A stretch of 64,000 nucleotides of DNA from Tricholoma matsutake (taxonomy: Eukaryota; Basidiomycota; Agaricomycetes; Agaricales; Tricholomataceae). Below, one piece after another: positions 12,089 to 25,007 of the stretch. Location of the stretch: the NCBI GenBank assembly GCA_026075535.2, contig AP026546.1:8308001-8372000 (forward strand), read 5' to 3'. The translations under genes were made by a program, and so were the position numbers. The notes under the pieces were generated by a model. The model searched no databases, had not been told where the DNA came from, and saw only the letters and a program-made list of their open reading frames with translations. The first letter of the stretch is position 1, and every line of letters begins with the position of its first letter.

Positions 12089-15000
12089 GGTAATTCTGGG
12101 CAGTAGGAAATGCTGCTTGCAGTGGTCAGCAACACTTACTAGCACCTACTACTCACTGTTCAAAACTTCATGCGGGCCAGTGCCAAATTGGGGTCTTGAA
12201 ATGTTGCTTGCAAACAAACATCAAATAATACAGAGTTTTCAGAAATTCTTGTCCCACGTGTTTTTGGTTGAACTTGGTTGAACGGAAAATCTGTAAAATA
12301 AAATAAATCAAGATAAGTATTAAAATTCAAAATGGGTGTAGCATAGAGCCTCTTGTGGCCTCTTGAAGGCTTGTGGCAGATAGCCAGCAGTGTATATTGT
12401 AAGCTTACCAATGATACAACGCTGAAATGTGAGATAATCATATAAGTGGGCCCCGGCACTGGGCAAGCTCAGTACATGGGACCATGGGTAGTGGATTCTA
12501 GCATGATACCAGTTTACATCTGCATAGAATAAGGTAGAAGAAATATAGCAAGTGCTGCAACTGAATGGGTTCGTTGAACAAGATTATAAATAATGTGTGT
12601 CGTCATATGCATGGCCTAGGCCATATGTAGTGATGCTGAATGGAGATGCCTCGCTCTGCATTCTGTAACCTAAGAGTTGCAGATATAAGGACTCAAGAGG
12701 TTTTAGAAGGCAACAAATGCTGAGCAGGGGATACACACTTTAACTTCATGGAGCAACCACCTGCACAGTGCATACCTTTGCCGCAACACTCCTTTGCTGC
12801 AACACTCCTCCTGCATAGAACCTTGCAAGTGACTTGGCAGACACCATTCCTGTGTAGCCGCCATGTGTTGCAAGTGTCTAGAAGATTTCACATCCATGTA
12901 TAATGCAGGGCTCAGTACTTGGTAAGTTCGGGTTGATTCCTCCAAATTTACGGGAGTGGATCGGTCCCAACATTGAATAACGGTTTCAGAGATCACATAC
13001 ACACTTTCATCTGCTGAGAAACCCTACTACATGCAACCATTAGCGTATGTATCTGGCATTGTAAGACATACACAGCCAGAATGGGGGAGGGTAAGGTGAG
13101 AGACATGCCTGATGTAGAGGTGGGAATGAAGCGATGCACATGGAGACAAATTTGGATATGCACGGCTTTTCTCTAAACTCTAGTACCACTTATCTTTCCA
13201 CTGTCACCCTCCTTTTCATGCAAACAATCTCTCAATTTCCAGCCTCTGCCCTTCAAGCTCACTCAGTACATACAGCACTCCATATATTTGTCAAATTGCC
13301 AAAGTGTTGACACCCATTCGCTTCAAGTATGCCCTGGCAGATCTGAGTGTGGCCCAATTTTGTCCATGGCTATGATTATCCCAGGCAACAATGGAATCTC
13401 AAAGCAGAAGCTGCCACAACCTCGCCTTTCCCATGACTGTGCCCAACATCCCCTCGGCTTTGTCGGCAATCCTGTTGCCCTCTGCTGATATAACACCGCC
13501 AGTATCCTTTAGGCCGTTCTCTTCCCCTCCTCCTCTACCCAATCCCCTCCTCCACTGCATGATCATCATCCATGTCCCTACAGATTTATCCTTCACCCAG
13601 GAGCATCTGCGTCGACCTGCCACCGCTGTCTGTGAATTGCAATCTTGCTATTGCCTTAGCTTTAGCCTCGGGCTGGAATTGGGTGCCCAATAATGGCTTT
13701 GACTTCTGATGCCTCATGTTCTCAACGTGGCAAGGTCTTCCATGATGGTGGTGAGACAAGTGACAGGTGATTGAAACTAGATTATGCGGTTTCCGCGGTG
13801 GCCAATCAGCATCCAGGAGTAAGTTCTTCAATATCATAGCCTCCATTCCGTAACTGGATATTGATCCTGACCTGGATCTGCCAAATATAGACCTGTCATA
13901 TAAGTCAATGGTTGCCCTAGAGAGGCTTGCTTCACTGCTCTCGACACTATGAGGTTGTGAAGTTTCTTGAGGGCCTTTGCAGTCTTTCAGCGCTGCTAAA
14001 AGACACAAAGTCAAGATGCGGTAGGAGGACCTGGAGGTGGATATCATTGATCAAGAAAGCAGCAGAGCAGAATCCTTAACCGCGAACTGCAGGAAGGGGT
14101 GGGGGTGGGGGTCCCGCCAGGAATCGTTGTGCTCTGCGTGCCAAAATGTAAATTTTAGGCCACTCAGCTAGTTTCACAGTTTCGAGCAGAATCACGCCGC
14201 TGATCCTGGTTTCAAACCTGTAGATATTTATTAAACGAACATTTTCACAGAAGAATAATAATGGAATCATACCTCAAAACAGAGAGAGAAATTACAAGAG
14301 CTCTCCTACAAGCCTGGGCTGCTGGGCGGTCAACAAGTAATGAGAAATGGTAAGTGCAATCTATATGCCTTGAGGTCAAGTTAGTTGAACAAGGCAGGGC
14401 AGAGATAGTACGTACATTTGTCAGTTGCTTGTCGAGATGAATAAGATACGCATAGTGGATTCTATGCAAAAGTAATCACATATAGGCAAATATGCATGGC
14501 GCTGAATATGTATATTGCGTGATTCCAGGTAGTGATTGGAAGGAACCAGGAACATAAGATGAAATAGCATAATGAAATAGTCAGCCTCATCTTCCACCCC
14601 AAAAACATACATAGATGAGCTCACACTCGCATCAAAACTTGATGATAAAAGGTGGCACAGCAGAGATATGGACAAGAAGTGAAATGTTTCAGTGACAGCT
14701 TTTGTGTGGTGGTGATGCCATCATGGTGAATCATTGGGAGGAATGGGTTAGACAATCAAACCGGGCTAGTGTCGTGGAGGACAGAACTTCAAGCAGATCA
14801 ATCAACCAAGTGATGAGAGAGGGTTGCAGAGGAGTTGGGCTGGAGGTTGTGGGGGTGGAGATGGCGGCAAGTGGGTTCCAGGCAGGCCTGAGGGAGAGTC
14901 GGGACCATAGCAGATGATTACCCACACTCCACATCCCATCCCAATCCCCAAACCCCAATCGAGCTGCTCACAAGTGAGCCCTCCCTTCAATGTGAAGCAC

Positions 15001-17835
15001 AACGCGCATATATCGAGATTGAGATCGCTAGTGTGCCAAATCAACGCAGACGACAGTTGTTTAATGCCCATCACCTGCATAAGTCTGCCTGTAGGTGTGG
15101 GTTGCGGGGCATCAGGGGTCATGGGAGAGGGGGGTGCAGGTAAGGCCAGGGAGGAGGCGGTCAAGGAGCATAACAAATTTTCAAGGGAGAGGGTGGACCA
15201 GGTCACCCATGTGCCAGAGCTCTGTTAGTTTTCGGGTTGAGCATGATTCCTCGATGACCTGATGAATAGAGGGCATGCTCATATGACGTGGTATCAAGTA
15301 TAAGGACATTATGTGAGATTTCTGTGACAAAGGGTGTGAGATGGCAAATGTGAAAGACGAAAAAATCAATGATTACTAATTTTCATCTCTTGGAGACTCA
15401 CAAGGTCTCCAGTTGCACCATGGGCAACCAGCACGAGAGAGTTGGCCATAGTTTCGGAATTGGGGCTTGCCAGACTACTGCACAACTGGGTCAGATTGTG
15501 CCATTGACATGTATACGATACTGACTAACCTTATGATGGTCTGAATGATCTCAGGTAACCATAGTTTTACCTTAGAAATAACCTGACTTGTCACCAAACT
15601 ATGGGTGATAAGCACATCAAAGTTCAAATGAAGACAGAGAGCCATACCGCATACTATCAAAAGAAAAAGTCAGCCCTCATGATAAAGATCAGCGCTAAAC
15701 AACACTGACATGCCATGGAAACATTGCAAAATGTTTGTTCGTCACCTTGTCAGCATATTCACCAATGATAAAGTGTCCTCTCCTGCGGCGACCGGCATGA
15801 TCAGTGGTGGATCAGAAGGGAAAGAATAGGAGACTCACCGATAATTTGTATCAGGCTCTGGCAGCCAATGACTGAGGCACTGAGGCTATAGCAAATAGTT
15901 AAAACCATCAAAGGCAGAAGTGCAAAACTCATGTTTCAAGATGACCCATCTAGTGTTGTGATGGCTCGGCTGAAAGCCGTGGCTTAGGCCCGGCTTTGAG
16001 GGGCCCAGGCTTTTGAAAATGCAAGCCTGAGTGAAGACGGCTTCAGGCTGGCTTAGGCTGGACCTCGGCCACTTGGAGCTTAGTGACAAGGGAGGTGAAG
16101 AAAAGTAATGAAATTGGATATATATGGATGGTATTAACATGTCGAGGTACAGATACATTAGTATATACTACATCAAAGGTGTTAGCATAAGGGTCAGAAA
16201 ATAATGGATGGACCTACCTATGCATGAGTGTCGTTCAACTTCAAACATAGATAAACTATCAAAAGATCGTTAGATCATTAGATGTAAGCGATGGACTGTG
16301 ATGGATGGGGAGTATCATCCCTCATTGCTCCCTGTTTCCACCCCGTGAGCAGTTGGGGGTGCTCTGGTGGTTGTGGTGGCCATCATCATGTGCCTTGTTG
16401 TTGGGGTGCTTGATTGTCCTCCATTGTTGGGGTGGGCTCTGTGATTACAAGATGTCTAGAATCTAGAAAATAATTGGTTAGCAAAAAGAAACACAGGAGA
16501 AAAAAAAATTACCCAGGGTTCAAATGATGATAGACGTCGTTTGGGCCCCGTTCATGTGGTTCATCATTTTCCCCCCTCCCCTGTCATTCATATTTGTTGT
16601 CATCTCATCATCATGCCGTTTGTCTCGTCATCCTGCTATTTGTTATCCAGTTCTTGGAGGGGTGATGTGGGTGTGCCATCTCATGATTATACATTAGTTG
16701 AACAAAAAAAAAACAAGAAAGTAATGAGAAAAAAAACATACCTATGGCCCAACCGATGTTCCTCATCATTTGGGCCCATTTTCTACATGATGCGCATCTC
16801 AAGGTTATACAATAGTTACAACTGATATGCAAATGAATACACTAGTTAGTTGGGTGAAAAGACAATAAAGTAATAAGAAAATAAACATACCTAGAGGCCA
16901 GTTTTCAACGTGACGTGGCTACCTGGAGTGAGGCTGAACAGCGAACATGAAAGTTGAGAATTGTGCATGCTTTGCCAACTTCGCTCAATGCTCCACATGC
17001 ATGTTAACCTATATTTATAGTTTCAACTTATATCACTCTTATATCCTAACCATGAGCGCCACCATAATTACTGCCACCCTGAGTGAATTGAAAAAGGTAT
17101 GTGGCTAATTCTCATTCTAATAATGCTACTGACCTGTAAAATCACAGGAGTTTGGGGCCGACTCCAAGTCTTTCAGTCTCGGGGGAAGCAGCAGCAACAG
17201 GGGAACAAAGGATAGTGGCAGGGGAGGCATCAACAGCAGGGAAAGCAGCAGGAGTGGCAGTGGCAACATGTTACAGGAAGTTGTAGGGGCAGCGGCACGT
17301 GAGGGTAGTGCAGGGGTAGCGGTGAGGGTAGCGGTAGTAGTAGCAGCACCAATGTAGTATAAAATTGAGCCCAATCAAATACCTGCTTTTGTATCACTGA
17401 AATAGCTTGATCTGGCTTGATTTTTGTCCAAGATTTCGAGTGAGTTCAAGCCATTTGGAATAATTTACAGGGGGCTCATTTTCCCTTGTTTCAGCTTGAT
17501 CCAGCTCGACCGACTTTTCACTGGGACTGAGGTCTGATATATTCAAACCACTAAAAGCCACGGCTTACGATGGTGTTCTGCTGTGGTATAAATCATTGTC
17601 TTACATGTTCCTAGGGATCTTACAAACTGGGGGAACCTCAAATATCACGGTATCATTGGAAGTGACATGACAACAGAAAACATCAGAGAAGCAGAATGAA
17701 AACAATAAAAAGCAGATAGGTCTAATAGTCCCCTGGGATGAATAATATGGAACACTAACAGGAGAATAAAAATGAACACCAAAGGAAATTCCATCTGAGT
17801 CCACATCTCCAACACCCATGCTCATGAAAAGGAGT
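12089..17835. other. 5.7 kb with no recognised gene
   Basis: No frame here could be linked to a known family. The longest open frames (13586-14047 minus, 153 codons; 14802-15206 minus, 134 codons; 12703-13002 minus, 99 codons) lack conserved motifs and convincing splice partners. From 16440 to 16900 are three loosely similar stretches, each ending in A-rich runs followed by ACATACCTA-like sequence. At 15965-16075 is a GGCTTAGGCCCGGC-type repeat, and a related AAAGCCACGGCTTA word sits near 17552. A near-palindrome CATATGCATGGCCTAGGCCATATG-like site lies at 12605-12631. Decayed transposon DNA is the likeliest content. Confidence 0.4.
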
Positions 17836-20800
17836 CTACTTTGCTTCCATGGTATGAGTGCCTCTAGCTTTCCTTTTGTGCCCGCTTCCTTCTGTATCCT
17901 GTACAAAATGGTAGGTCAATGATCTTAGTTGTACAGGGCCTGGTAGCTTAGCATTATCTTCATCATCATCATCATCATTTTCACTGCTTCCATACCCTTG
18001 GTCTGCCAAATCAAGGAGCTCTTTTATGTCATCTGGAATGTCATGATCATGCAGGGTCCTCCCATGTTCACCTTTGGGTGAACTTAGATTAGCCAATGCA
18101 ACACCAAAAAGAACTGTAAGCTCACAGAATTTGCCTGAAGGGTATGGCACTGGCTGGCTTTTTATGGAGACTGTGAAGTCTTTGTCCATCCATCCTGTCC
18201 AACACAGGGAGGTGAGAGAGAGATGAGGACTGTCAATTGTATGCCAGGCCTGCCAGAATGTCCCATTGTCGGAGAAAACTTCTTTGATAACACCATGAAC
18301 TTTCAATGCGGTGCATTCCTTTACATTGGAATGCATGTTAGAGCCTTCAGCAATCTCTTTGCACCGACGTATAGCCATGGTTTGGTAAGCTAGTCCCTTG
18401 AAGTAAAAGTGATCCCGCACACTCCAGTATAGCTCCAGATGCTCTTGCCAAGTGACTGCAGAAACAGTACTGATGTCGTAGTTGCACCAGAACCAGTGCC
18501 GAAGCTGTCTAGCCAATCTACGAGCATGCACCATGGCAGCTCTTTCTTTCACACACAAGCCCACCTGTGAGTAGCTTTGTGGATGGAGAACATCTGCAAG
18601 CTCAGCACTGTTGATGAGGTTGAAGAAGCCGACAGTGCCATCAGGTGTGTGTAAAGCAGGGATGTGCTCCAGAGGTGGGAATGGCTCATCTGCCATTGCA
18701 ACAAAACCAGCTCCCACTGTTGCTGCATGAATAAAAACAAGAATCTGTCTAAGGAGCATCCTTGAGTCCTTTGTATGCTGGGTACTGGTTATAATGCTGC
18801 TGCCGATGAATGAATGGATCAATGAAAAAAGGTGTCAGTGATAGTGCTGATTGCGTAAAAGTGATTCCCAAAGCAAATGGCGGACTCTGGGGTGAAAACT
18901 GCATGGATGGTACCAGGCCGCATATGCCTGTGGTGACATAGTGTTTCAGTCATGATAACAGATACAGCTTAAATGCCACTTACAGCTCCATGTCAGCTGT
19001 CAGAAGGATGGCCTCAAACTTAAAGTTCTCTGTGTCAATGAAGCTGCTATCAAAGTTTTCAAAAAGAGAAATTCTGGCCAGCATGTTTTTGCTTCTTGGA
19101 GTTGCAATGACCCACCACTTGGATCCACCCTTGTTTCTCACCTCCACATGCATGGCAAACCCATCTGTGTCGATATGGAGCTTGTGGTGGGCATTAAAAG
19201 TAGCAGCCAACCCCCACAAGGTGCTTGCAAATGGAAATGGGTGGAGGGAAACTTTGCAAAACTCCATATCCACTGTTGCACCAAATGCGCTAACATCCAT
19301 TGCTAATGCCTCCAAAGGGGTACAACCTGGGGGTGGATATGGAAATGGGAAATCTAATGCATTGAGTATCTTGCCATCCACTACACCAGCATTATGGCTG
19401 TCCAGAAGATCCTGTGGTGTGCCAATGTAAAGGCAGTTTGTCACCTCCTCATTTTGAAGAACTGAATGGTCTGCCATGAAAGAAAATGATCAATCATGGA
19501 TGCAGCCATCTAGCAAACAATGTGCAACGAACTGTGGATGGTCAATTCTTTGTTCATCCTTGTGGCCAGAGTGCGCATGCCATGCTCATCAAACTCCAGT
19601 TTTCGATAAGGAGGCTTGTGAGTCACCACAATATTTTTGGTGCAAAAGACCTCTTGAATAAATCATGGACGTGCTGAGATGCATGCACTATGTGTCAGGA
19701 TCTGAAATGTAGAGCTAGAGTTGTCTCCCTGAAGATGCAGAGGGATACCATGTTCATCGTAGTCACTTTCAACCGCCTTTAGAACAGCCTGAAAAAAAGA
19801 AAGTGCCTCCTCATCCTATAGCTGTGATTAGAGCTGTAGATGATGTTAGCAAAAAACTTACATGGAAGCGCGGAGTGTAAATGTATGGAATATCACGGTC
19901 CAGACCATACAGTAGAGCAACATTTTGGAGTAAAACTTTCTGGAGAGCAAAGTTGCAGTACTGACTGCCCTGTACAAAGCCCCTCACATACCTGCATGCC
20001 CTTATTATTGTCTGTGGTGAAAGTCTTGCCACCATATACTGTCTGATGTGTAACCTAGGTCAACTTAGACTGCTGGGTCTAGGATATTGACTCACCAGGT
20101 CTTTGATAATCTCAGGCAAGATGGTAAGGTCAACAATCTCATACACTCCAGCATGACCATCAGGACGTGGCTTGGGCTTGGAGAGGAGCTTGGCTCCACC
20201 CTGGAGTTTACCCTTTGTCTTGCTACATCTTGTCCATTTTTTGGATGCTGGGGCTGTGCTAACACCAGTGTATGGCTCACTGCTTGCACTGGCTGCTGTA
20301 CCAGTCGAACTGACTTCCTAGCTGGCTGCTGATTTGCATTAGCTTTGGGCTAGGGATCTCCTTAGCAGATGAGATGGACATACCACTTGGGGGTTTGAAA
20401 GTCCCTGCTCACCAGAGCCCTGCTCACCAGAGCCATGCTCACCAGAGCCCTGCTCACCAGTTGCTTGGTGTCCCTCAATATCTGGAATGGCTCCATTCAT
20501 CACTTGATCACCTCCAGCCCCATTTACCTGACTAGCAACCATAGCCCCTGGAGAAGGATCCATCCCATGGATTGGTGTAGGTGCAGGTGGAAACATAGGA
20601 CTGGGAGGGGGAGGGGTATTTACAGCTTGATCCTTTTCTTCACCCTCCTCCTCCTCCTCCTCCTCCTCTCTCCTCCCACTGCTTGGCCCCAGCCATGATG
20701 CAGACTCAATGCTGATGCTACCAACAGATTCCAATATCCCCATGGCATCACGCAATGCCTTTGCAAGTATACTTTCCAAAGAGTCTGGGTTTTTGGCCAC

Positions 20801-21775
20801 ATAGAAAAGAGCTCTCCAGATCACCTTCTCCACCTGTGCAAGAAGAGCAGGACGAGGGACTCCTAGAGTTTGCCAGACCTATTTATGGATATGGCATGGT
20901 GAATTCAATTTGGACTGTTAGACAGGTGGCTTACATTAAATATGGATTTCTTGCTAATGCGGCGCTCAATGAGTGGTGTTTTTAAAAGTAAACACAGGGG
21001 GGAAATCCCCAGTGCAGCGCATAGAGGGACCTCCAAGGACTTTGGTCTCTTCTTGCCTTTAAATGGAAGATTCAGAGGGGGTCTTACACCAGCCTCCTCA
21101 TCTTCTCTATAAACAAAATGAATGAGGGTCTGATGTGATTTCTAACCAGCTACTTACGGGTACAACTCATCCAAAAGTGGAGAGGTAATACTTAAGTTGC
21201 CCTGTTCAAAGATCAGTAAGAAGGCTGAAATCAGCAAAAGCCCATGAACATCTATGAGGATTGATATATGCAAGGCAGCTGCAGCAAAAATTGTAAGACC
21301 GGTGTGAAGAGCTCCTCTTCTGTGCATGAGCAGAAAGGACCTTGAAGCATTGCAAATAACCAGGTGCGTTGGCTCTATTATCCATTTCAGTTGTGCATTG
21401 CACCTCCCAAAGATCTGTTTCAGCATCCTTGATCAACTTTGGCCAGTCAGACAGTATTAAATTCCTATCCTTGAGAAACCTCAGCCAGTTAGCAAACAGT
21501 CAGATTGGCATGCACTCACCATATGTTGTATATGCAGCACCTGCATCCGGTCTTTGATAGGTGGTGGATTATCAGGAATGTCACCATAAGTAACCCATGC
21601 CAGCAGGTCAATGAAATGATAATTGAAGAGAGCAGTGTATGCCTCATCTTGAAGCTTTGGCAATGGTGTTCCGGGCACTGACATTGCAAGATGTTGTAGA
21701 ACACGGCTTTGCTTATCCCACTCGCTTTTCGAGGCATCATTCTTCAGCTCCTCCCATTTAGATAAGGTTGTGGCA
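17836..21775 (-). CDS. JmjC-type 2-oxoglutarate/Fe(II) oxygenase family protein, multi-exon, with one apparent frameshift
   Basis: The gene reads from about 21770 to the stop at 17836. Early exons encode TLSKWEELKNDASKSEWDKQ, then RFLKDRNLIL-like sequence, EDEEAGVRPPLNLPFKGKKR (near 21100) and VIWRALFYVAKNPDSLESIL (about 20820). A polyglutamate run and a SGEQG pentapeptide repeat follow (20402-20460). Then come VYEIVDLTILPEIIKDL, RGFVQGSQYCNFALQKVLLQ (about 19960) and KPPYRKLEFDEHGMRTLA. The catalytic core has HIDTDGFAMHVEV (HxD) at about 19170, GGSKWWVIATPRSKN, then after an intron (GTAAGT...CCACAG) MRPGTIHAVFTPESAICFG and NHFYAISTIT, giving the distal His. The last exon (to 17836) is acidic and ends in a basic tail. 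Just after the core, a run of six T near 18828 breaks the frame; one more T would restore TFFSLIHSF. Such proteins are repeated in Agaricomycetes; the substrate is unknown. Confidence 0.7.
20402..20460 (-). repeat. 15-bp tandem repeat encoding SGEQG
   Basis: About four copies of a CAGAGCCCTGCTCAC unit (plus-strand reading) sit in the coding exon of the JmjC-type gene. They encode a Gly-Ser-Glu-Gln pentapeptide repeat on the minus strand. A CTC trinucleotide run nearby (about 20641-20670) encodes the polyglutamate tract. Confidence 0.8.
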
Positions 21776-23521
21776 AATTTCTTTCAAGCAGTTAGTATAA
21801 ACCTGCCAAAAGAGGACCATGAAAAATAAGTCGGACTCACTGTGTATTCAGTGGGAACACTTCCAAGGAGAGAACCAGTAAAGGGTACAGTGGTTAGCCA
21901 GGCCAACTGGTGGAAATGAACATTTGTAATTCAACCAAGTTCCAAGTCTGGCATATTGAAGAGGTGTGCAAGGAAGTTGAGCTGAAACAATGAGTCACTG
22001 GCAAGGAAATGATGTTTTCGAGCCTGACTTCAACAACTGTGGCTGCAATATGTCATGTGATGATTCCAAAGTGTGATAACACACTTTGAGTCTTTGACCA
22101 TTTTTGAAATAAATAATGTAGCGTGCTGGCGCGGTAGGGCCCACTACTCATTTCACCCTCAGTCTTTTGAATGGCAGGTAAATTTTGAATGTTGTATGGT
22201 TCTCATCATAAAGTCTACAGTGCTATTACACTCCACTCATCCTCACTTCATTCCTGTGCCCTCAGTTTCTGTTGTTAAACATAGTCGGTTGTGTGTTTTC
22301 AGCCACTGCAAGGCCATTGACAGCTGTGTTCCTGGTAAGCTTCTAGCTTGTTAGCATCAAAATCAAATTCATGGTGAGTCAATTTACTGCCAATATTTGG
22401 AATTGAGATCCCATCAAATGCTGATCTGTACACATACCATCCATCTATGATGTCCTTACCATTCACATTGTCTCTGTCTGTTAACTAACATTGTCTCTTC
22501 ATGGAGCAGTGAATGAGGAGCAGCTAATTCTGTGCCATGGTACATGTTGAGCTCAAGCATCGCGTGCTCAAAATGGAGACTGCATGATGCATCCTCTGGT
22601 TGGGCATCTGTCACTTGATTTGTGAAACAGGCAGTTGACATTGTGGCACACATTTCTGAGGCACCATTTGTGGTGGGTGCTAAATGGGGCTGGCATTGTT
22701 TCCAATTGCTTGCTCCAGATTGTTGTGCCTATGTTTTCCATCCTCGATATTCATCGGAAGTGTGTGGGGCACGCGGTGCCACATGGGACAGACCAGGTGT
22801 CCATGTCATCAATCTGTATCCCTTGTTCAGCAAGTCTGTTCATGCTTGCAAGTTGCTTCTTGGGCGTGTTGCAGAACTGATGGTTTAATGGTCCCCATAA
22901 AGCTCAGCCATCAAGGGTGAAGCTGGGATAGAAGCAGTATATCCTTGCTGCAGATATTGCGCACATTTCATTGGTTGTGCCGGTGCCCAGGATGATCGGT
23001 AAAATGGATGTCGAATGGCTCTTGTTTATAATGACATGCAAAGCCAGGATTGGTAATGTTCACACTGCAGGCCACTTTCATATGGTCAGTCTGACAGCAG
23101 CTTCATAATGTGTTTTCCACTTCCTGCAGGCACAGCAATCGTCATCTGTCTTGGGTGCCAGGATGCATCATCTTCTGATAAGACCATGTGAAGTGCCGTA
23201 GAGGTGCAGATTACCCCTTTATCTGAGTCCAGGGTGTTCATGAAGCTTTCTATGGTTGCTATAGTGGTGGTCAGTGTTAGTGTTGTTGTTTTTTTTCTGA
23301 GTTGGGGCAGTAGGCTTGTGCCTTTTCTGAAAATGCTTCGGATGTAAACACAACTAATTGCTCGCTGCCCAAAGCTTCCTTAAGTACTCAGATTGTATCG
23401 AGCTGCTCATCAGTGATTGGCAGGAGGCAGTTACATCCACCCCACAGGTGAGGAAGGCTATAAGCTGTATTGCGTGACATTCCTGATGGACCAGCTTTGC
23501 GTTCCCCCTACTCCACATATA
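21776..23521. other. 1.7 kb with no recognised gene
   Basis: Open frames here (for example 22622-22888 plus and 22456-22653 minus) overlap in several phases and show no family motif or splice partner. The stretch lies between the start of the JmjC-type gene and the 3' end of the carrier gene. Nothing else was recognised. Confidence 0.4.
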
Positions 23522-24845
23522 TCACTGCAAACACGTTGAAACCCATGCAACGAAAATCATGATGACAAGTGCCCAATGCTCAAATTGTTCTTTTGACATG
23601 AACAACAAGGCCTGTGAAAGAACTGCTTTTGTAATCTGCGCCTGCATCCCCTGAGGCAAAAATGTTAGTTATGTCACAGGAGAGCGAAGGATAAGTCTAG
23701 CTAACCTGATACCAACTGACGAACCCTTCGCACTTCCAAATTCTGGAAAGGATTTCTAATGCTCCCACTTGTGTAGTCTTTGTGTGATGACCACCATTAT
23801 CAAGTGGAAGTTCGTGTCCATTTTCTGTCGGATCTTCTGCATCTGAACTTTGAGCCTGGATTTGAACTTTGGCCATGTTGTATGGATAGGTAACCTTGAT
23901 GCCAAACTACGACATGAAAATTTGAAAGCTGCCTGTACTTACCACTGTTGCAAGTGTTTTGCTGACAGCTCCGATGAAAAATGACATCCAAGGCATCAAT
24001 CTAGAGCTGATGCCTGCCTTTGCTTGAGCAAGAAGTATCAAACCCTTCACTCTTTCAAAGACACCGTAAGTGATGGCAGGGTTGATGGTAAGCACCAAGC
24101 CTGGCTTGAGGCCTAACCAAAGTCCTGTTACACCTTCCTCTTCGATAATTTCATGAGCAACAGCTAAAAATGAGTCATTATCTTTGCTCTTGGGACTGAC
24201 TAGTAGAGAGCGATTTCAACTGGTTTGTGCGGCCAACTTGTTGCCTTGTAGCAATTACAGACACTGGGATTGTAAAGATCTGCACTAGTGCACCAGCAAT
24301 GGCCCCTAACAAAAGCTCTGCCACCGTGGATAGAGGAGGAAGCTTTGAACCCACAGGAACTTTCTGCATAAGTTGATTGATGTAGGTGGTCTGCACAAAC
24401 GAATAGAAGAAAAAATAGGCATATTCTACGTCATTGTGTTTGAGTCCATACAGAGAGAAAACTGGTGACTTATGCATAGAAAATGTATTGAGCATAGTTG
24501 CTCCAAACCCTTGATATAGTCCAGAAACACTCTCTTTCCTATATATCCACAACAACACAGACATCATGGAGAGGTTATCCCTGCCCTTGCCCTTGCCATC
24601 GGTAGGAAACACCTGTATCCGTGTTTTTGCTCTGTGCAATGCATCTTCAGTTCATTCTAAGAAACACAAGACAAAGCCTACACCTCCAAAGGGTATACGA
24701 CACTATAAATTATGAAATCAACAATCTTTTTAGGACTTAGGAGATGTACTTGAACTGATGCAGTACTGAAACAACCACCTGGCGCACCAGCCAAGGCTGC
24801 ACCATAAGGAGTCAATTGCTAAACTGGCTTTGACTGCGCTGGCAT
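23522..24845 (-). pseudogene. Peroxisomal adenine nucleotide transporter (SLC25 family, ANT1/PMP47-like), damaged
   Basis: This mitochondrial-carrier family protein would exchange ATP for AMP across the peroxisome membrane for fatty-acid activation (family knowledge). Seen from the 5' end at 24845: MPAQSKPV, an in-frame TAG, then QLTPYGAALAGAPGG. After a poorly resolved YPxD-type region comes AKTRIQVF (signature remnant) and GLYQGFGATMLNTFSM, then YFFFYSFVQTTYINQLMQ, AGALVQIFTIPVSVIATRQQ, LWLGLKPGLVLTINPAITYG, MPWMSFFIGAVSKTLATV, VTYPYNMAKVQIQAQ, GFVSWYQGMQAQITKAVL and a final TCLQ stop. Clean introns are 23942-23895 (48 bp) and 23705-23651 (55 bp). Besides the TAG, the frame shifts near 24185-24195 (after STSQSQ, before KDNDSFLAVAHEII). 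An in-frame insert follows FSM and the first PxD motif reads YPFG. It is therefore probably inactive. Starts lie 163 bp from the divergent methyltransferase. Confidence 0.75.
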
Positions 24846-25007
24846 TATGAATAAGACGAGAAGAAAGGATCTGAAGAGATAAATACAGCAGAACTGGGGT
24901 AGTAGCTGGTAAACCTGGGGCCGGACTCAGAATTGATTTCCACGAGAATTCAATTGACAGCAGAATGGCAGTGGAACAAGACATGTGTCAAGAATGTGTT
25001 AACTTTG
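24846..25007. promoter_or_regulatory. 162-bp divergent intergenic region
   Basis: This gap separates the carrier start (24845, minus) and the methyltransferase start (25008, plus). A shared bidirectional promoter is likely by position. No core element was identified with confidence. Confidence 0.35.

Noticed and set aside
13586..14047. A 153-codon minus-strand frame as a gene
   Set aside because: It has no motif and could not be linked to neighbouring frames by good splice sites, so it is only mentioned in the gap entry.
14802..15206. A 134-codon minus-strand frame as a gene
   Set aside because: Pro/Ser-rich, no recognisable domain, no splice partners, and an equally long frame lies on the other strand.
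15965..17570. A MITE bounded by AAAGCCGTGGCTTA-like words near 15980 and 17552
   Set aside because: The words are inverted, but the flanking sequence does not pair and no target duplication appears.
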